A DNA stretch of 64,000 bases from Potentilla sterilis (taxonomy: Eukaryota > Streptophyta > Magnoliopsida > Rosales > Rosaceae), in the NCBI GenBank assembly GCA_963682095.1, contig OY821765.1:30016164-30080163 (forward strand). The letters are read 5' to 3'. The stretch's first letter is position 1; the number at the start of each line of letters is the position of its first letter. A model generated the notes under the pieces. It was not told the DNA's origin, ran no database searches, and saw nothing but the letters and a program-made list of their open reading frames with translations. The translations under genes and the position numbers were made by a program. Below are positions 1-11,261 of this stretch, piece by piece.

Positions 1-248
1 GTGCCGACACTTGTTTGATTGGTCTTTGAAATGGTTCGGATTGAAAAGAATTATCGTTAGAAATGAATGCAAATAAGCACATACCGTACTATTACCTTTT
101 ATCCTTATAGTGCTGCCCTCCAGGAAGGTTTCAAACCATTGGTTACGTAACTCTTCTTGGATAATTTAGTATCTTTTGATACAGTTCTAATGGACTTTGA
201 TCTTGACATTTGCTGATCAGTTGACCTCGAAAAACAATGCTTTTGTGG
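1..248. repeat. upstream copy of a partial tandem duplication (partner 832-1079)
   Basis: This stretch matches 832-1079 at a constant offset of 831 bases, with scattered substitutions and small differences. Both copies share the GTGCCRACAC start, the ATGCAAATAAGCACATACCG block and the TGCTGATCAGTTGA block. The similarity runs through the start of the second VAP coding exon (acceptor plus the first codons, ELEKQ in the partner and DLEKQ here). It stops just after the shared CTTTTGTG, where this copy reads into GTAGGT instead of continuing the exon. I infer a segmental duplication with one breakpoint inside the exon, so this copy is an exon stub. Confidence 0.85.
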
Positions 249-1051
249 TAGGTACTGAGATTAGGGGGAATGTGATCAAACATCATAGCATATGAAGCAA
301 ATTATAGTCGGAAATGTGTTTAGGAATCAAATTTAGGGATGTCCTCTTTAGCTGATTCAAAGGACACTGCTATGGTGCTTCTCTAGCTTGTCATCTTGTT
401 TGGTTCCTTGTGGTCTCTGGAGTTGTAATCTTGTTACTTTTTTTCTTTCTTAATTGGCATCTGCGGTTCGTTGAGCTAAATGGTACTTTGGCTACTACTG
501 CAGGAACTTTATAGTTTATGTCAGCTCTATAGCTACAACCTACAGTAGGTTCTGGTAGGTATCTTCACATATGAAGCTCTAGTCTGAGTAACGAACGCAG
601 GTATATAGTTCTAGCTAAGTTTAATAGAATTACAAGAATAGTTGGGTAGGAATTAATATACAATAAGCTGGTACGGAGTCGACTAGAAACCATTTGAACT
701 GTTGCCAACACTGGACCACATGAAGCTCGTTGGCCCCAAGTTATGGAACTTTTCTGTTTCTTCAAGGTTAAGAACTTGAGCTTGTTATGGACCCTTAATA
801 AGACAATCATATACAACACAAATGATGACTCGTGCCAACACGTGTTTGGTTGGTCATTGAAATGGTTCAAAGTGAAAAGAATTCTTGCTAGAAGTGAATG
901 CAAATAAGCACATACCGCACTGTTACCTTATATTTTTATAATGCCACCCTCCAGGAAGATTTCAAACTCTTGTTTATGTAATTCTTCTTGGATAATTTAG
1001 TATCTTTTGATACAGTTCTAACAGACTTTGGTCTTGACATATGCTGATCAG

Positions 1052-3269
1052 TTGAGCTGGAAAAACAAAGCTTTTGTGACCTAAAAGTCATCAACAACAC
1101 AGAAAACCATGTTGCTTTCAAGGTACGAGTTCTTTTGGTGAATGATACTTGCTTTTTGTCACTAAAATTATTTTTGTTCAACATGTTGATCGTTTCCACT
1201 TTATTTCCTAGGTTAAAACCACTTCCCCGAAGAAGTACTTTGTACGGCCCAACACTGGTGTTATACAAGCTTGGGACTCATGTGTCATCAGAGGTGCTAC
1301 TTGTTACAGTTTTATGGTTTTCATTTTTGCTTTTCTATATGTGTTAGCTTCACATTGGAAGTAAGAAGTGTTTACTTATATGATGCTATCCTAGGAATAA
1401 ACTGCAACACAGATGATCTCCCCACTGCTTTGGCTAATAGGATGTAGAGGTGTCTTAGGAATACATTGCAAATTAGATACCTTACAATGAGTTGCGTATT
1501 AAAACACATATAGGTATCGTAGTAATACACTGCTCAATAATTGTCTCCATTGCGTTAGCTGTAACTGTAGTGAGTGAAGTAGAAATCTATACATGTGATA
1601 GAAGTAACTGTAGTGAGTGAAGTAGAAATATATACATGTGATAAAAGTAACTGTAGTGAGTGAAGTAGAAATCTATACATGTGATAAAATATACACTGGC
1701 CACGAACGACAGCTTTTGAGAATTGTACCAGTTGTAAGAGTGCAATGTTTTCTTAAGCTCATTCCACAAGCCATCTAATAGTGCTTATTATGCTCTCCTT
1801 TATCCTCTTTTAAAGATTTATAATTAGTGTCTTCTACTAACTGCTGGGTTTGCAGTCACCCTCCAAGCCCAACGAGAATATCCTCCAGACATGCAGTGTA
1901 AAGATAAATTTCTCCTACAGAGTACGATAGTGCCTCCAAATTCTGATGTTGATCAACTTCCACAAGATACTGTAAGAAGCTTAAGGACAGTAATGTCATT
2001 TTCTTATTAACTTGCTTCACATGAACCATTAATGATATTTTGCACTTATCAATAATTTATCCAGTTCACCAAGGAAAGTGGAAGGACACTAGAGGAGTGC
2101 AAGCTTAGAGTTGTGTATTTAACTCCGGGTTCAGGTCAAGGAAATGAAGACGAAGCTTCTATGCGTGGTGTTGATACCAATTCTGTGAGTTTTATTAAAG
2201 TACATTATTTTAGAATTACTTTCTGTCCTGCTAAAATGCGTATGTACAATTTTTTTGTTCTGTTTTTTTTTTAAGTCAGTTCTTCACCAAACTACTTCAC
2301 ATATTTAGTCCAAGAATATGGTGCATATTAGAGTTCCTACCTTTCAATTGTAATACAATTTGTCACTAGAAACCCAACTCTTCACTTCCTGTGATTACAA
2401 GTAGTGTTTGAATAAAGTAAGGGTGATATTCAGAATGGATATAAGATAGCAAAGGGATGATGTAAAGAGACTCTAGTTGCTAGCACAACTGCAAGTGGGG
2501 TTATATTGTTCTAGCTTACTTTCTTTTATCCATAGTTCTTTCCTGAATTCTTGTCAAGTCTAATATCTAGTTTCTTGTTAGGCAGACCACATATTTTTTG
2601 GCAAATAGGCAGACTACATTGGTATATAGTATATCTGAATTTATTTTCTTCTTATTTTTAATTTTTACTGTAGAATCAGGCTTTCCAGCGCCTGAAGGAA
2701 GAAAGAGATTCGGCTGTTAGGCAAACACAGACACTTCAACAAGAACTGGTCAGTTTATAATTATTCTTCTTAGTGCTCCGCATTGAGCAGTTGAACTCTC
2801 CTAGAATTTTACTGTAAATTCTGAAGTTGTTATGTGCATGAGAGCAAAAAAAGGAGTTAAAAAGAAAATAGCATATTCTGTCTATATTGTTCATTTTGCT
2901 TCAGTCACTTTCTCTCAACATAAGAACAAATAGTGCACAAAGGTTGACAAGAGCTGAAATAAGTAGTGTTTATAGTCCCACAATTAATATAGAGATGTCC
3001 TTTTGAAAGAATATATACATAAAGAGCATCAACCCAAGTTAAAAATTACTCGCAGCACTCACCACTGATATCCACTCTTGCAGGACATACTGAAGAGGCG
3101 GAGATACCGGAAAGGTGACCCAGGCTTTTCCTTCACCTTTGCAATTTTTGTGGGACTTATTGGACTCATGGTTGGCTTCCTCTTGAATCTGTCATTGTCC
3201 TCACCAACCATCGAAGCCTCACCAATCACAGAATCTTCACCTATAATGGAGTCACCATTGATGGATTGA
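1052..3269 (+). CDS. VAP27-like vesicle-associated membrane protein (5' end missing)
   Basis: Six exons can be joined in frame: 1052-1122, 1212-1293, 1856-1971, 2065-2184, 2674-2748 and 3084-3269. They encode about 216 residues. The first part is a major sperm protein (MSP) domain, recognised by NNTENHVAFK, the VKTTSPKKYFVRPNTG block and PPDMQCKDKFLLQS. A short coiled coil follows (NQAFQRLKEERDSAVRQ region) and then a C-terminal membrane span (FAIFVGLIGLMVGFLL). Family members are tail-anchored ER proteins that bind FFAT-motif partners at membrane contact sites. The first exon here opens with TT, so one base must come from an upstream exon; that would complete the Phe of the usual FPFEL motif. 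The exon carrying the start codon was not found and is probably left of the window. Odd: about 23 residues follow the membrane span and contain a repeated SPI-x-ES motif, longer than the few lumenal residues usual in VAPs. Confidence 0.88.
1561..1689. repeat. 43-bp minisatellite, three copies, in a VAP intron
   Basis: Three head-to-tail copies of a 43-base unit start at 1561, 1604 and 1647, each opening GTAACTGTAGTGAGTGAAGT and containing ATACATGTGATA. Copies differ by only one or two bases. The array lies in the intron between the exons ending at 1293 and starting at 1856. There are no unique spacers between units. Confidence 0.9.
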
Positions 3270-3880
3270 AGTTATTCAGGTCATCAGGAGATATCTTCAT
3301 GACAAAATTCATTGTATAATCCCTTTGAGCGTTCTGGTGGATGAAAAGTTTGCTTTGCTTACAATTTTTTTTTTCTTCTTTTGTATATTGATGATTGTTG
3401 CAAATTTGCATCGTGATTAGTTGATTTATTATAAATATATATGTTTCTAATGTTGTTCATCGTTTTATGTCGCACAGCCTCTGATTCTATTCACTGACTA
3501 TAATATTTGAACGTATACAAGGAACAAAATTCCAAGAATAAGAAGACACTGAACAAAAAAAATTAATTCCAAGACATGTCAGGCAAGAATGTAACAGAAT
3601 AGAATAGCTTTTTTGATGCAGCAGATTATCAGAAGTGTCATGTACTTGCTACATACTCAACGCAGTCGACGCACACTCAAAATTGTTGCAACCAACTCAA
3701 CTACTTCCAATAATCTTCTATTCACAGAAAGGCACAAGCGTCCATGTTGTCAATGAAAACTGCAATCTGAAGTACATTTGGATATTCTTCAAATTCCAGT
3801 TTTATTCTGAATGTAATATCCAAAGCTAACATATCCCCGGAAACTGATGCCAGATTGGGATAATCTCGACATCTCGTAGG
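3270..3880. other. VAP 3' UTR and spacer up to the hAT target site
   Basis: This holds the AT-rich 3' end of the VAP transcript (T-run near 3366 and ATAAATATATATG near 3432) followed by spacer. I see no convincing coding region. The last eight bases (3873-3880, CTCGTAGG) are the left target-site duplication of the adjacent hAT element. Confidence 0.6.
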
Positions 3881-6542
3881 CAGTGGCGGAGCCACGATTT
3901 TGGGAGGAGGGGAGCGGAAATTGGTTGCTCAAGCATTCCAAAAAAAATTAAAAGATATCATGTTGCCCACAAAATGTTGATACTTCCTCAAGCAATTCAT
4001 CAAAACCATCATCTCTCACACTTTGTAGCCTTAGCTTGCATACTCCAACCAATCTCATTGCATTCACAATATCTTGATCTTTCCTTTGTAGTGCTTTAGA
4101 CAAGTCATTTGTGATGTCCAACACAAGTCTCATGAAAAGTAGGTGAAACACAAAGTCAAAAGTTGTCATTTCTTCAAATAACCTATTTGCTTCACCTAGA
4201 TGATCCGGGTTACCATCATCAACAATCCATTCAAGCACACTAATCACGGCTTTAAATAACACAATAATACTAGCCAAAGTATCATAATTAGAGCTCCAAC
4301 GTGTATCACAAGGGCGAGTGAGATTAGTTTCTTGGTTTAACCCTCGCCCTGTTTGCAAATCACCAATATCAAGAGCTCTCTTAATAGCTTCTTGATGTCC
4401 CTCTCTTAATGCATCACGACGTTTACACGATACTCCAATAGTATTAACCAAACTAGTACAAGTTGTGAAGAACGTGGCAATATTTTCATTTCCCTTTGCC
4501 ACGGCAATAAGTGCTAGTTGAAGTTGATGTGCAAAACAATGGACATAATATGCTTGAGGAAAATCTTGCTGAATAATTGTTTTAAGACCATTGAGATGAC
4601 CCCTCATGTTACTAGCTCCATCATAACCTTGGCCTCTTATATTTTCCATGCTCAAATTTATCTTCTCCATCAAATTTTCAATGGCGTGTCTTAGTGTGCT
4701 ACTAGTGGTCTCGGATACATATTCAACACCCACAAATCTTTCAATAACTTTCCCTCTTTTGTTCACATAACGCAAAACCACCGCCATTTGCTCTTTAATG
4801 GACACATCCCTCGATTCATCAACCAATAGAGAAAAGAATGTATCATCCATATCTTGAGTGATTGCATTAATGACTTCAATTGCACAAGCATTGGCAACAT
4901 CTTTTTGAATTTCAGGGGAAGTATACTTGAGATTTCTTTTAGCATTTTCAAACACAACGGCTCTAACTTTCTCATCATGATCGGCAAGAAATCGCATCAA
5001 CTCCAAATAATTACCCTTATTGATAGACAATGCACTTTCATCATGGCCACGAAAAGCAAGACCTTGTTTCAACAACCATCTAGTGCAATCAACTGCAGCA
5101 GTCAATAAAGTGCGATAATCAATAGCTTCTTGCTTTGTTGTTTTGATCACAAGGGTTTCAATGTGTTGTTTCCCATTCATTAAATCTAGACAATGTTGTG
5201 TGGCTTTGTTGTGAAGACTTCCAACTTTCCCGGCATGTTCTCGAAGCTTTGATAGTCCCTTTGCCCAATTTCTAAACCCCGTTGAAGTGAAAGCATATTT
5301 TCCAAGCATTCCCGATTGATCAAACTCACTTTTGAAAAGATAACAATGAAAGCAAAATGCCGCATCTTTAGCCTTACTATACTCCAACCAACTAAATTCA
5401 TTATACCATTTGATCCCAAAACGCCGGTTATCCTTCCCTATCAATGTGGTAGGCATTTCTTTCTCATCATTAGGTTGGCAAGGACCCCTTTGTAAATAAG
5501 CTCTTCGGATTTCTTCTCGAAAATTCGGCTTATAAGTAATCATGGGAGGTCTAAGTCCGGGGTCTATAGGAAGATTAGCCAAGATTTCATTCAACTCATT
5601 GGCCGTACTTGAACTACCCACCGGATTACTTGAACTACGACTTGGATTACTTGAACTACCAACCGGATTACTTGAAGTTGAAGATTGAGTCTCACTATCC
5701 AGATTATCCGAAGAAGATTGTGAACGCAATTTCTTAAAGAATCGTTCCATAACTGTATAATTGAATTATAGAAAAGTCTTAGGAACTAACTAACTATAAG
5801 TCTATAACTAATTAGCCACAACACACAACAATCTATACCAAATTAATTGAAGCATAATCTAAATAGGCAATAAACATATATTATTTGAACCATAAATTAT
5901 ACCAAATAAACATAAATCAAATGTATGCCATAACTCAATTTAACCATAGTCTAATTTTTTGAATTCCCAAAAACAATTGAAAAATCCATTTAAGAAGCAT
6001 ACATAGATTTAGAGACCGACATTGATAATCTTCAATAAACATGAAAAATCAAGGAATTGCGTTCAGGGATTACATGCTCTAATCCGAGGATCTAGTAGAT
6101 GATATACAGAGATAAAGATACACAAGTATGTTGGCATAACAACAAAAACAATGAACATGAAAACTGAATTTAAGAAGCGAATAGAAGAGAAAGAAGAAAA
6201 CCTTGACGAAATTGGAGATAGTGCGAAACTGTGAACAAGAAAAGGCAAAGTGCAGTCTGCTACATCCTCGTCTAATCGTCTTCCCTGTTTTTGGGTGTGG
6301 ACTGTGGAGGGTTTTGTATATAAATGTGGACCTAGGTCAAGCAGCCAATGAGCCAAGAAAAAACGACGTCAAGGGAAAAAAACGACGCCAGCTGCGTTTT
6401 GAACAGCACAGCTCGCCTCTGCCGCTCCTGCCCGCTCACCTCTGCCGCTCCGGAACCAGCACAGATCCGCTCCCAGTCCATTGATTTCCGGCGGACATGG
6501 GGAGCGGTTGCTGACCACCGCGCTGTGCTGGCTCCGCCACTG
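3881..6542 (-). mobile_element. hAT-superfamily DNA transposon, internally deleted
   Basis: The element starts CAGTGGCGGAGCCA and ends TGGCTCCGCCACTG, a perfect 14-bp terminal inverted repeat. It is flanked on both sides by the identical 8-bp duplication CTCGTAGG (3873-3880 and 6543-6550), the hallmark of hAT insertion. It carries one long reading frame on the minus strand for a TTF-zinc-finger/hAT transposase. A GC-rich 5' subterminal region (about 6360-6540) holds repeated GCCGCTCC words, a feature typical of hAT ends. The transposase frame stops only about 67 bases from the left end and lacks its C-terminal dimerisation region, so I infer a deletion derivative. The perfect duplication suggests a fairly recent insertion. 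Confidence 0.93.
3948..5750 (-). CDS. truncated hAT transposase (TTF-type zinc finger / ZMYM1-like)
   Basis: This 600-residue frame resembles plant proteins annotated as zinc finger MYM-type 1-like, which are hAT transposases. The N-terminus is Ser-rich with repeated SSSNP-x2-SSS units (about 27-50). A TTF-type zinc-finger region follows (about 105-140, including FCFHCYLF), then a DUF4371-type region. RNase-H-like core motifs are visible: LLVDESRD with the first Asp, GYDGASNM with the second Asp, and HCFAHQLQLAL. Family members usually run roughly 150-180 residues further, through the ATVERxFS segment with the catalytic Glu and the hAT dimerisation domain. Here the protein ends at GQHDIF, so both are missing and the product should not transpose on its own. 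It could still bind DNA. The ATG at 5750 is the first in frame and precedes a typical N-terminus. Confidence 0.9.
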   Translation of the reverse strand: MERFFKKLRSQSSSDNLDSETQSSTSSNPVGSSSNPSRSSSNPVGSSSTANELNEILANLPIDPGLRPPMITYKPNFREEIRRAYLQRGPCQPNDEKEMPTTLIGKDNRRFGIKWYNEFSWLEYSKAKDAAFCFHCYLFKSEFDQSGMLGKYAFTSTGFRNWAKGLSKLREHAGKVGSLHNKATQHCLDLMNGKQHIETLVIKTTKQEAIDYRTLLTAAVDCTRWLLKQGLAFRGHDESALSINKGNYLELMRFLADHDEKVRAVVFENAKRNLKYTSPEIQKDVANACAIEVINAITQDMDDTFFSLLVDESRDVSIKEQMAVVLRYVNKRGKVIERFVGVEYVSETTSSTLRHAIENLMEKINLSMENIRGQGYDGASNMRGHLNGLKTIIQQDFPQAYYVHCFAHQLQLALIAVAKGNENIATFFTTCTSLVNTIGVSCKRRDALREGHQEAIKRALDIGDLQTGRGLNQETNLTRPCDTRWSSNYDTLASIIVLFKAVISVLEWIVDDGNPDHLGEANRLFEEMTTFDFVFHLLFMRLVLDITNDLSKALQRKDQDIVNAMRLVGVCKLRLQSVRDDGFDELLEEVSTFCGQHDIF

Positions 6543-6765
6543 CTCGTAGGCACTATGCAGCAAAAAGACTAATTCAAATCATATACAAGTTCAGACTTAT
6601 GGATAGAACCACATTCCATTTATAAAAAGACATGCACATCAAAACATATTGTCCGAGTCTTCTTTGTTCTTAGTCTGCAACTAGAAAAACCATCATTCTT
6701 AGCATAGCCTGGTTTTGTATTAGTGGCAGCCTACTGCCCGAAGCATTTGATAAAAGAACAATGTA

Positions 6766-6809
<44 letters not shown>

Positions 6810-6837
6810 ATACGAAGACTTTTGGAAGACAATTGCA
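6543..6837. other. spacer with (GA)n microsatellite
   Basis: The stretch begins with the right hAT target duplication. It contains a pure GA run of about 39 bases at 6769-6807, about 30 bases before an ATG at 6838. GA tracts like this are common in plant 5' UTRs, which is the main hint that a transcript may start here. Confidence 0.6.
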
Positions 6838-7180
6838 ATGGCTGAAAATATGTTGCCATTGGATATCAAGGAGGGGGATTTGGTTGTTTTAGATGTCAAT
6901 TCCGAGGGGAATGTAACATTCATCAATGGACGCAAAACAGGATATGATGAAGTCAGATACGAGGTATGACAAATTCCAATGATAAAACATGGCCACCAAT
7001 CCCCACCATGCTATCATACTTGTTTCGGATCCAAGAAGGTTAAGTATCCAAGATGTAAAGGCTAGAGAAGCAACCGTAATTTTGTTTGGAAAACAGGAAT
7101 ATGTAAAATACATAGGATCATATATATGGAAGATGGATGACGAGTTGACGACTCATATGCTTCAAATTCGCATCAACTGA
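6838..7180 (+). other. possible small gene or gene remnant, unrecognised
   Basis: An ATG at 6838 opens 43 codons (MAENMLPLDIKEGDLVVLDV at the start) to a TGA at 6967. A GTATGA at 6964 could be a splice donor after residue 42. A second frame at 6989-7180 gives 63 residues starting MATNPHHAIILVSDPRRLSI. The two pieces have sensible amino-acid composition and lie close together, but I found no clear intron joining them and recognise no family. This may be a decayed gene, two exons of a short gene, or chance. RNA evidence would decide. Confidence 0.25.
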
Positions 7181-8280
7181 AAGGTGAACACGTTCTTCTA
7201 AACTATGACTGAATGTAACGGGAGCAAAACTAGCTAGGGTTTTGTTTATAACATTGTGTAGTACGTCCTTGTTTGTGCATATTTGTCATTGTGAGTGTCC
7301 CGTGCTGGTTTGGTGGGATAAACTAGTATCCTATGTACCAAGTGTGTAACCAATGTACCACTCACTAGCTACGTACCACTGTTAAAATTAAGTTGTGTCC
7401 ATTAACACACACTGTGGAGGACCAAGTCTTCCCTATTGACTTCGAACTATTCAGACACCAAGCTACGAGGAAATGACGAAGACAAATCAATGCGAGAAAG
7501 GAAAAAGGAAATCACGGAGAGATACTCCAGCCATCATTGTCGACCACAGCAATGTGCTCATCTTCTTCCTCTAGCTGTCTTACTCTTTAAGCTATGACGA
7601 GTCATTGCTTAAGCAACAGGTTGGATCGGAGCATAACAGTTTCATGCTTTCCAGTAGGTTCATGTTTGCGTGGTCAGGGAAAATAGATTGTTGTGAGCAT
7701 TTTAATTTGTAATCGAGGTTTATATAAATGTCGACAGGGTAAAATCTCCCCTAATTACATTCAACACGCACACTTGGATCGAAGTTATTGGATGCAGTTG
7801 GGGTAGAAAGACTGGCATATCAGCATCACAGATACAAACATCAAATAGAACACAATCAACCCTAGTCCAAAAAGATCCGTTTAGACATGAACACAAGCAT
7901 AAAATAAAAATTAGTCAAATTACAATGTAGTTTATAACATATATAATTAGCCATAATGCATGATATGACACATCAACTCTTAAAAGCTTAGGAGAGTTAC
8001 TAGTAAAATTATGAACAAAAACAAAGTAGGTCATTCTCATTGTCTAGGTGTGAACCAGCTGTGTTTTGGGCATGAAATTCCAAGCACCTCAAAGTTGTGC
8101 CCACCACAGACCACAATAAAGATTCTCTGTAGTCCTTCATTGTTGCTCTGCTTTAACTCTATATATCAACCTCACCCTCATCTTGCATCCCTTATTCTCT
8201 TCCTCACAAATTCCACTGTTGCTACTCCATCTTCAACCCTTAGTTCCTCTGTTGCATTTCGCTCTCATTCCCACTGAGCT
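7181..8280. other. intergenic region and AGP promoter
   Basis: I see no gene in the first 900 bases. A TATATAT box lies at about 8159-8166, some 115 bases upstream of the arabinogalactan-protein start codon, and is the likely core promoter of that gene. The sequence between is C/T-rich, as in plant 5' UTRs. Confidence 0.5.
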
Positions 8281-8823
8281 ATGGCACTCACACCTGCTGC
8301 CATGCTTGCCCTAACACTCTCACTCTCCCTCCTAGCCTCATTGTCCACAGCTCAACCACCCACCTATTCCCCAACATATGCTCCAATGACCACTCCCACC
8401 ACTCCCACCACACCTGCGCCAGCAACCACCACCGCTCCGCCACCGACCGTTTCAACTCCTTCTCCCATGGTCATGGCTACTCCACCGACCAGCACAGCTA
8501 TGCCACCGATGAGCACCTCCACCAGCCCTCCTTCAATGCCTCCAACGAGCACCTCCACCAGCCCTCCTTCAATGTCTCCGATGCCTGCTTCTCCTATGAT
8601 GAGCCCGCCAAGCTCGGCCCCGTCTTCTATGATGAGTTCGCCGCCTGCACCAGCCCCACCAGGAGAATCTCCCATGGCCTCTGGGCCGGGAATGTCCATG
8701 TCACCAGGAACATCACCAGCATCGTCGACCCCAGACGGCTCAGGTGCATTTGTTCATGGAATTAACACGGCCTTGCTACCAGTCTTGGCCGGATCAGCTA
8801 TTGCACTACTACTCCTTGCTTAA
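8281..8823 (+). CDS. classical arabinogalactan protein, GPI-anchored
   Basis: This intronless 180-residue protein has the classic three-part layout. An N-terminal signal peptide (about 1-24) ends at STAQ, and the following Gln would be the mature N-terminus. The central region (about 25-150) is rich in Pro, Thr, Ser and Ala with many TP, SP and AP dipeptides, the sites for Pro hydroxylation and arabinogalactan addition. The C-terminus (about 158-180) is hydrophobic (LLPVLAGSAIALLLLA), and the small residues of DGSG before it can serve as a GPI-attachment site. Such proteins act at the outer face of the plasma membrane and in the wall. Odd points: many Met residues in MxPP/SPM contexts, and an internal 36-bp tandem duplication (copies start near 8512 and 8548). 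The ATG is the first after the TATA box and directly precedes the signal peptide. Confidence 0.93.
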   Translation: MALTPAAMLALTLSLSLLASLSTAQPPTYSPTYAPMTTPTTPTTPAPATTTAPPPTVSTPSPMVMATPPTSTAMPPMSTSTSPPSMPPTSTSTSPPSMSPMPASPMMSPPSSAPSSMMSSPPAPAPPGESPMASGPGMSMSPGTSPASSTPDGSGAFVHGINTALLPVLAGSAIALLLLA

Positions 8824-10783
8824 TTCAAGCTTAACGTACGTACGTAGATTCATATTACTAGTACTATATCTGTGTATCCTCTTTACAGTTTTGTTCTTTT
8901 CTCTTTGTCATTTCTTCGTCTTCTGTTTGGTTAGTTCTGATTGATGATTTTTGGGAGCTCCATTGTGATTTCTTAGAGGAGATTTATCGGATTTATGTAC
9001 GTATGTACCTATGTTAATTAATAACGTACTCTTCAATATTTGCTAGCATTTTCAGTAGATGAATAAGAGAGCTAGCCCGGCCGTCATTCTTGGTTTGTGT
9101 TTAATGTTAGAAGTTTATGTGTATTGGTTAATTACGGTTGTTTACATGTATGGTTAAACCAACACCTAAAAAACACCTAAAATTTAATCAACCCGGTGCG
9201 ATTGGATTTAAATTACAGTTCGATCACCTTAAACTCACACGTACCTGCTAGCTAGTACAACATTCATATATTTCATTTCAGTACGTGATAATAAGAAATT
9301 GGCTCTGGAAATTCGGAATTTACTTTCCAACAATAATTTCAACTGTATCTTTATATCTAAAACCCTAAGACTCAAAGTGTTAATTAATCAATGAAATGTA
9401 GTTGGGTTGTTGAAACGGGTGGATAGAGAAGTGATATGGATGTGGATGAGAATAAGTGTAAATGTAAATGGAACATATAGGTTAGTGCGTGGAATTTGTA
9501 CATGGTGGGGAAGGACTCTGATATTAGAGGAAATGACAGAGTTAGGTGCAGCATCAGATAGGTAACTAGTAGATCGAGGGAATTGAACAATGTGTGGAAG
9601 AAATGGGATGTGGTGAATTGCACTTGGGGATAGGATACATGCGCGCATTCATTGGTGTTCCACCTTTCTGTAGTACTTGTTTGTTCTCTTTATATATATG
9701 GTGGGTTAAAAGATTGGAGGGAGATAGAATAGGCATGGCCTTCCAAGCTCTAATGGGGATGATCGACATGAAAGCACAAGGCCTTGAAACGAATGGTACT
9801 TATTGATGGGGTACGTGGGGTTGATACGCATATATTGTGACAAAACTATATAAATAGGAAAGTGATGTGCACATGACTCCTACTACTAGCTTGTTGCCCC
9901 CACGAACTTATATGTAGGTGAGAGAGAGGTTGATCACGAATCCATTAATTAATCTCTTCCGTAGAGTAATTAAATTTCAGCTTCAAGGTTTTTACAGTTA
10001 GATGAACAAGTTGTGAAAACAGATATACCCGTTGTTGTATAAAAGTACCGGATCGATCCAGGAGGAATTAGTAACCATTACCATGTATTGGTATCTTTTG
10101 GTTGAATACTAGGAATTACAAGAAGCGTACATATATACATTTCGACTACAATGAGTTCCAGAAGAATGATAGTTGATCCATCAGCTCAGAGACTGAGAGA
10201 GAACCCTATCCCTCCATGCAGCTAAAGAAAGTAGTGTTACTTTCCTTAAAGAGTTCCTCAAAATGCCCAGATTTGATGCTTAAGCAAGAATAGTTGTAGC
10301 TAGGAACTTGATATATATATATATATATTCTTTAGGGTTACAATTGAGTGTGGATGCGTTTCTGGCCAACTTCTAGATCGAATTAAATAGCTCGCAGACG
10401 CAGATGTTTAATTTAATTCTCCATCAACAGATCGACGACGTAACTGTGAGCTCGCAGATAGAAGGGATATTGGTTTGGTGACGATGACGTACTGCAGCCT
10501 GCAGGGAATGAGTGATGCATGGTGGTCGGGGTATGAAACAAACGTGAGTGATTATACATGGCATCACAAGTCAATTAATGAAAAAATCCAAATGGACGAT
10601 GTCACAAATAACATGTAGTGATACAAAAAGCTAGGCACAAGCACCATGTTGGTGACTCTTGCTAAAAGTTGGAAACTGGAATTTAACCATTTGTATACTA
10701 GACTATTAATTGCAGGATGAGTACGTTCAAGTTGGACAGGTATGCATGTCTCAGTGTCTGAGTTCAATATGGCAATTGAAATG
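8824..10783. other. AGP 3' UTR and intergenic region
   Basis: This AT-rich spacer has no supported coding region. It contains an (AT)n run at about 10311-10328. Frames of 60-86 codons between 9380 and 9810 overlap one another on opposite strands and look like chance. The final five bases, AAATG (10779-10783), are the left target duplication of the copia element. Confidence 0.5.
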
Positions 10784-11261
10784 TGTTGAACTGGAACCAC
10801 AAATAAACACAAACACATTGTCTCATGTTATCAGCACACACAAATAATTGAAAACACAATCATAGACAATAGAGTACCTTGATTGTTCATGTTGAGTGTC
10901 GTTAATCTTCTGCAAAGGAAATCTTCTATGCAATACTCCAGCCTTAGTACTCACTGTGAGAAATGACTTTTGTACGTTAAATGAAGCTTGCACAGGGACC
11001 CATTTATATTCTAGTCAGATCACTTGAGTCCCATCTCACAAGGCAACTCTAAATTCAATCCGATTAGATAACTCTATATGATAACCATAGTATAGAGATA
11101 TATACCATTTAAACTTCTTGTATTTATCTCAACAGATTATAGAGATTAATATCCAAGTTAAGTATTTATCATTTAATCTCTTTTACTTATTTCACAAGAT
11201 GCATATGTGTGTTGGACTCTCATGAGATATTATTGAGTCCACATTAGATATAATTCTAACA
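10784..11261 (-). repeat. 3' LTR of the copia element
   Basis: 478 bp, TG...CA ends, near-identical to 17235-17712. The differences I see are near 10846, 10852, 11006 and 11201. The polypurine tract lies immediately right, at about 11262-11272 on the minus strand. Confidence 0.96.

Noticed and set aside
1561..1689. Regular direct repeats considered as a CRISPR-like array
   Set aside because: The units are contiguous with no unique spacers and the window is a plant nuclear genome; it is a minisatellite.
8364..8699. 111-codon minus-strand frame opposite the AGP gene
   Set aside because: Antisense shadow of the Pro/Ser/Thr-rich repeats; it gives a Gly/Val/Ile-rich sequence with no domain.
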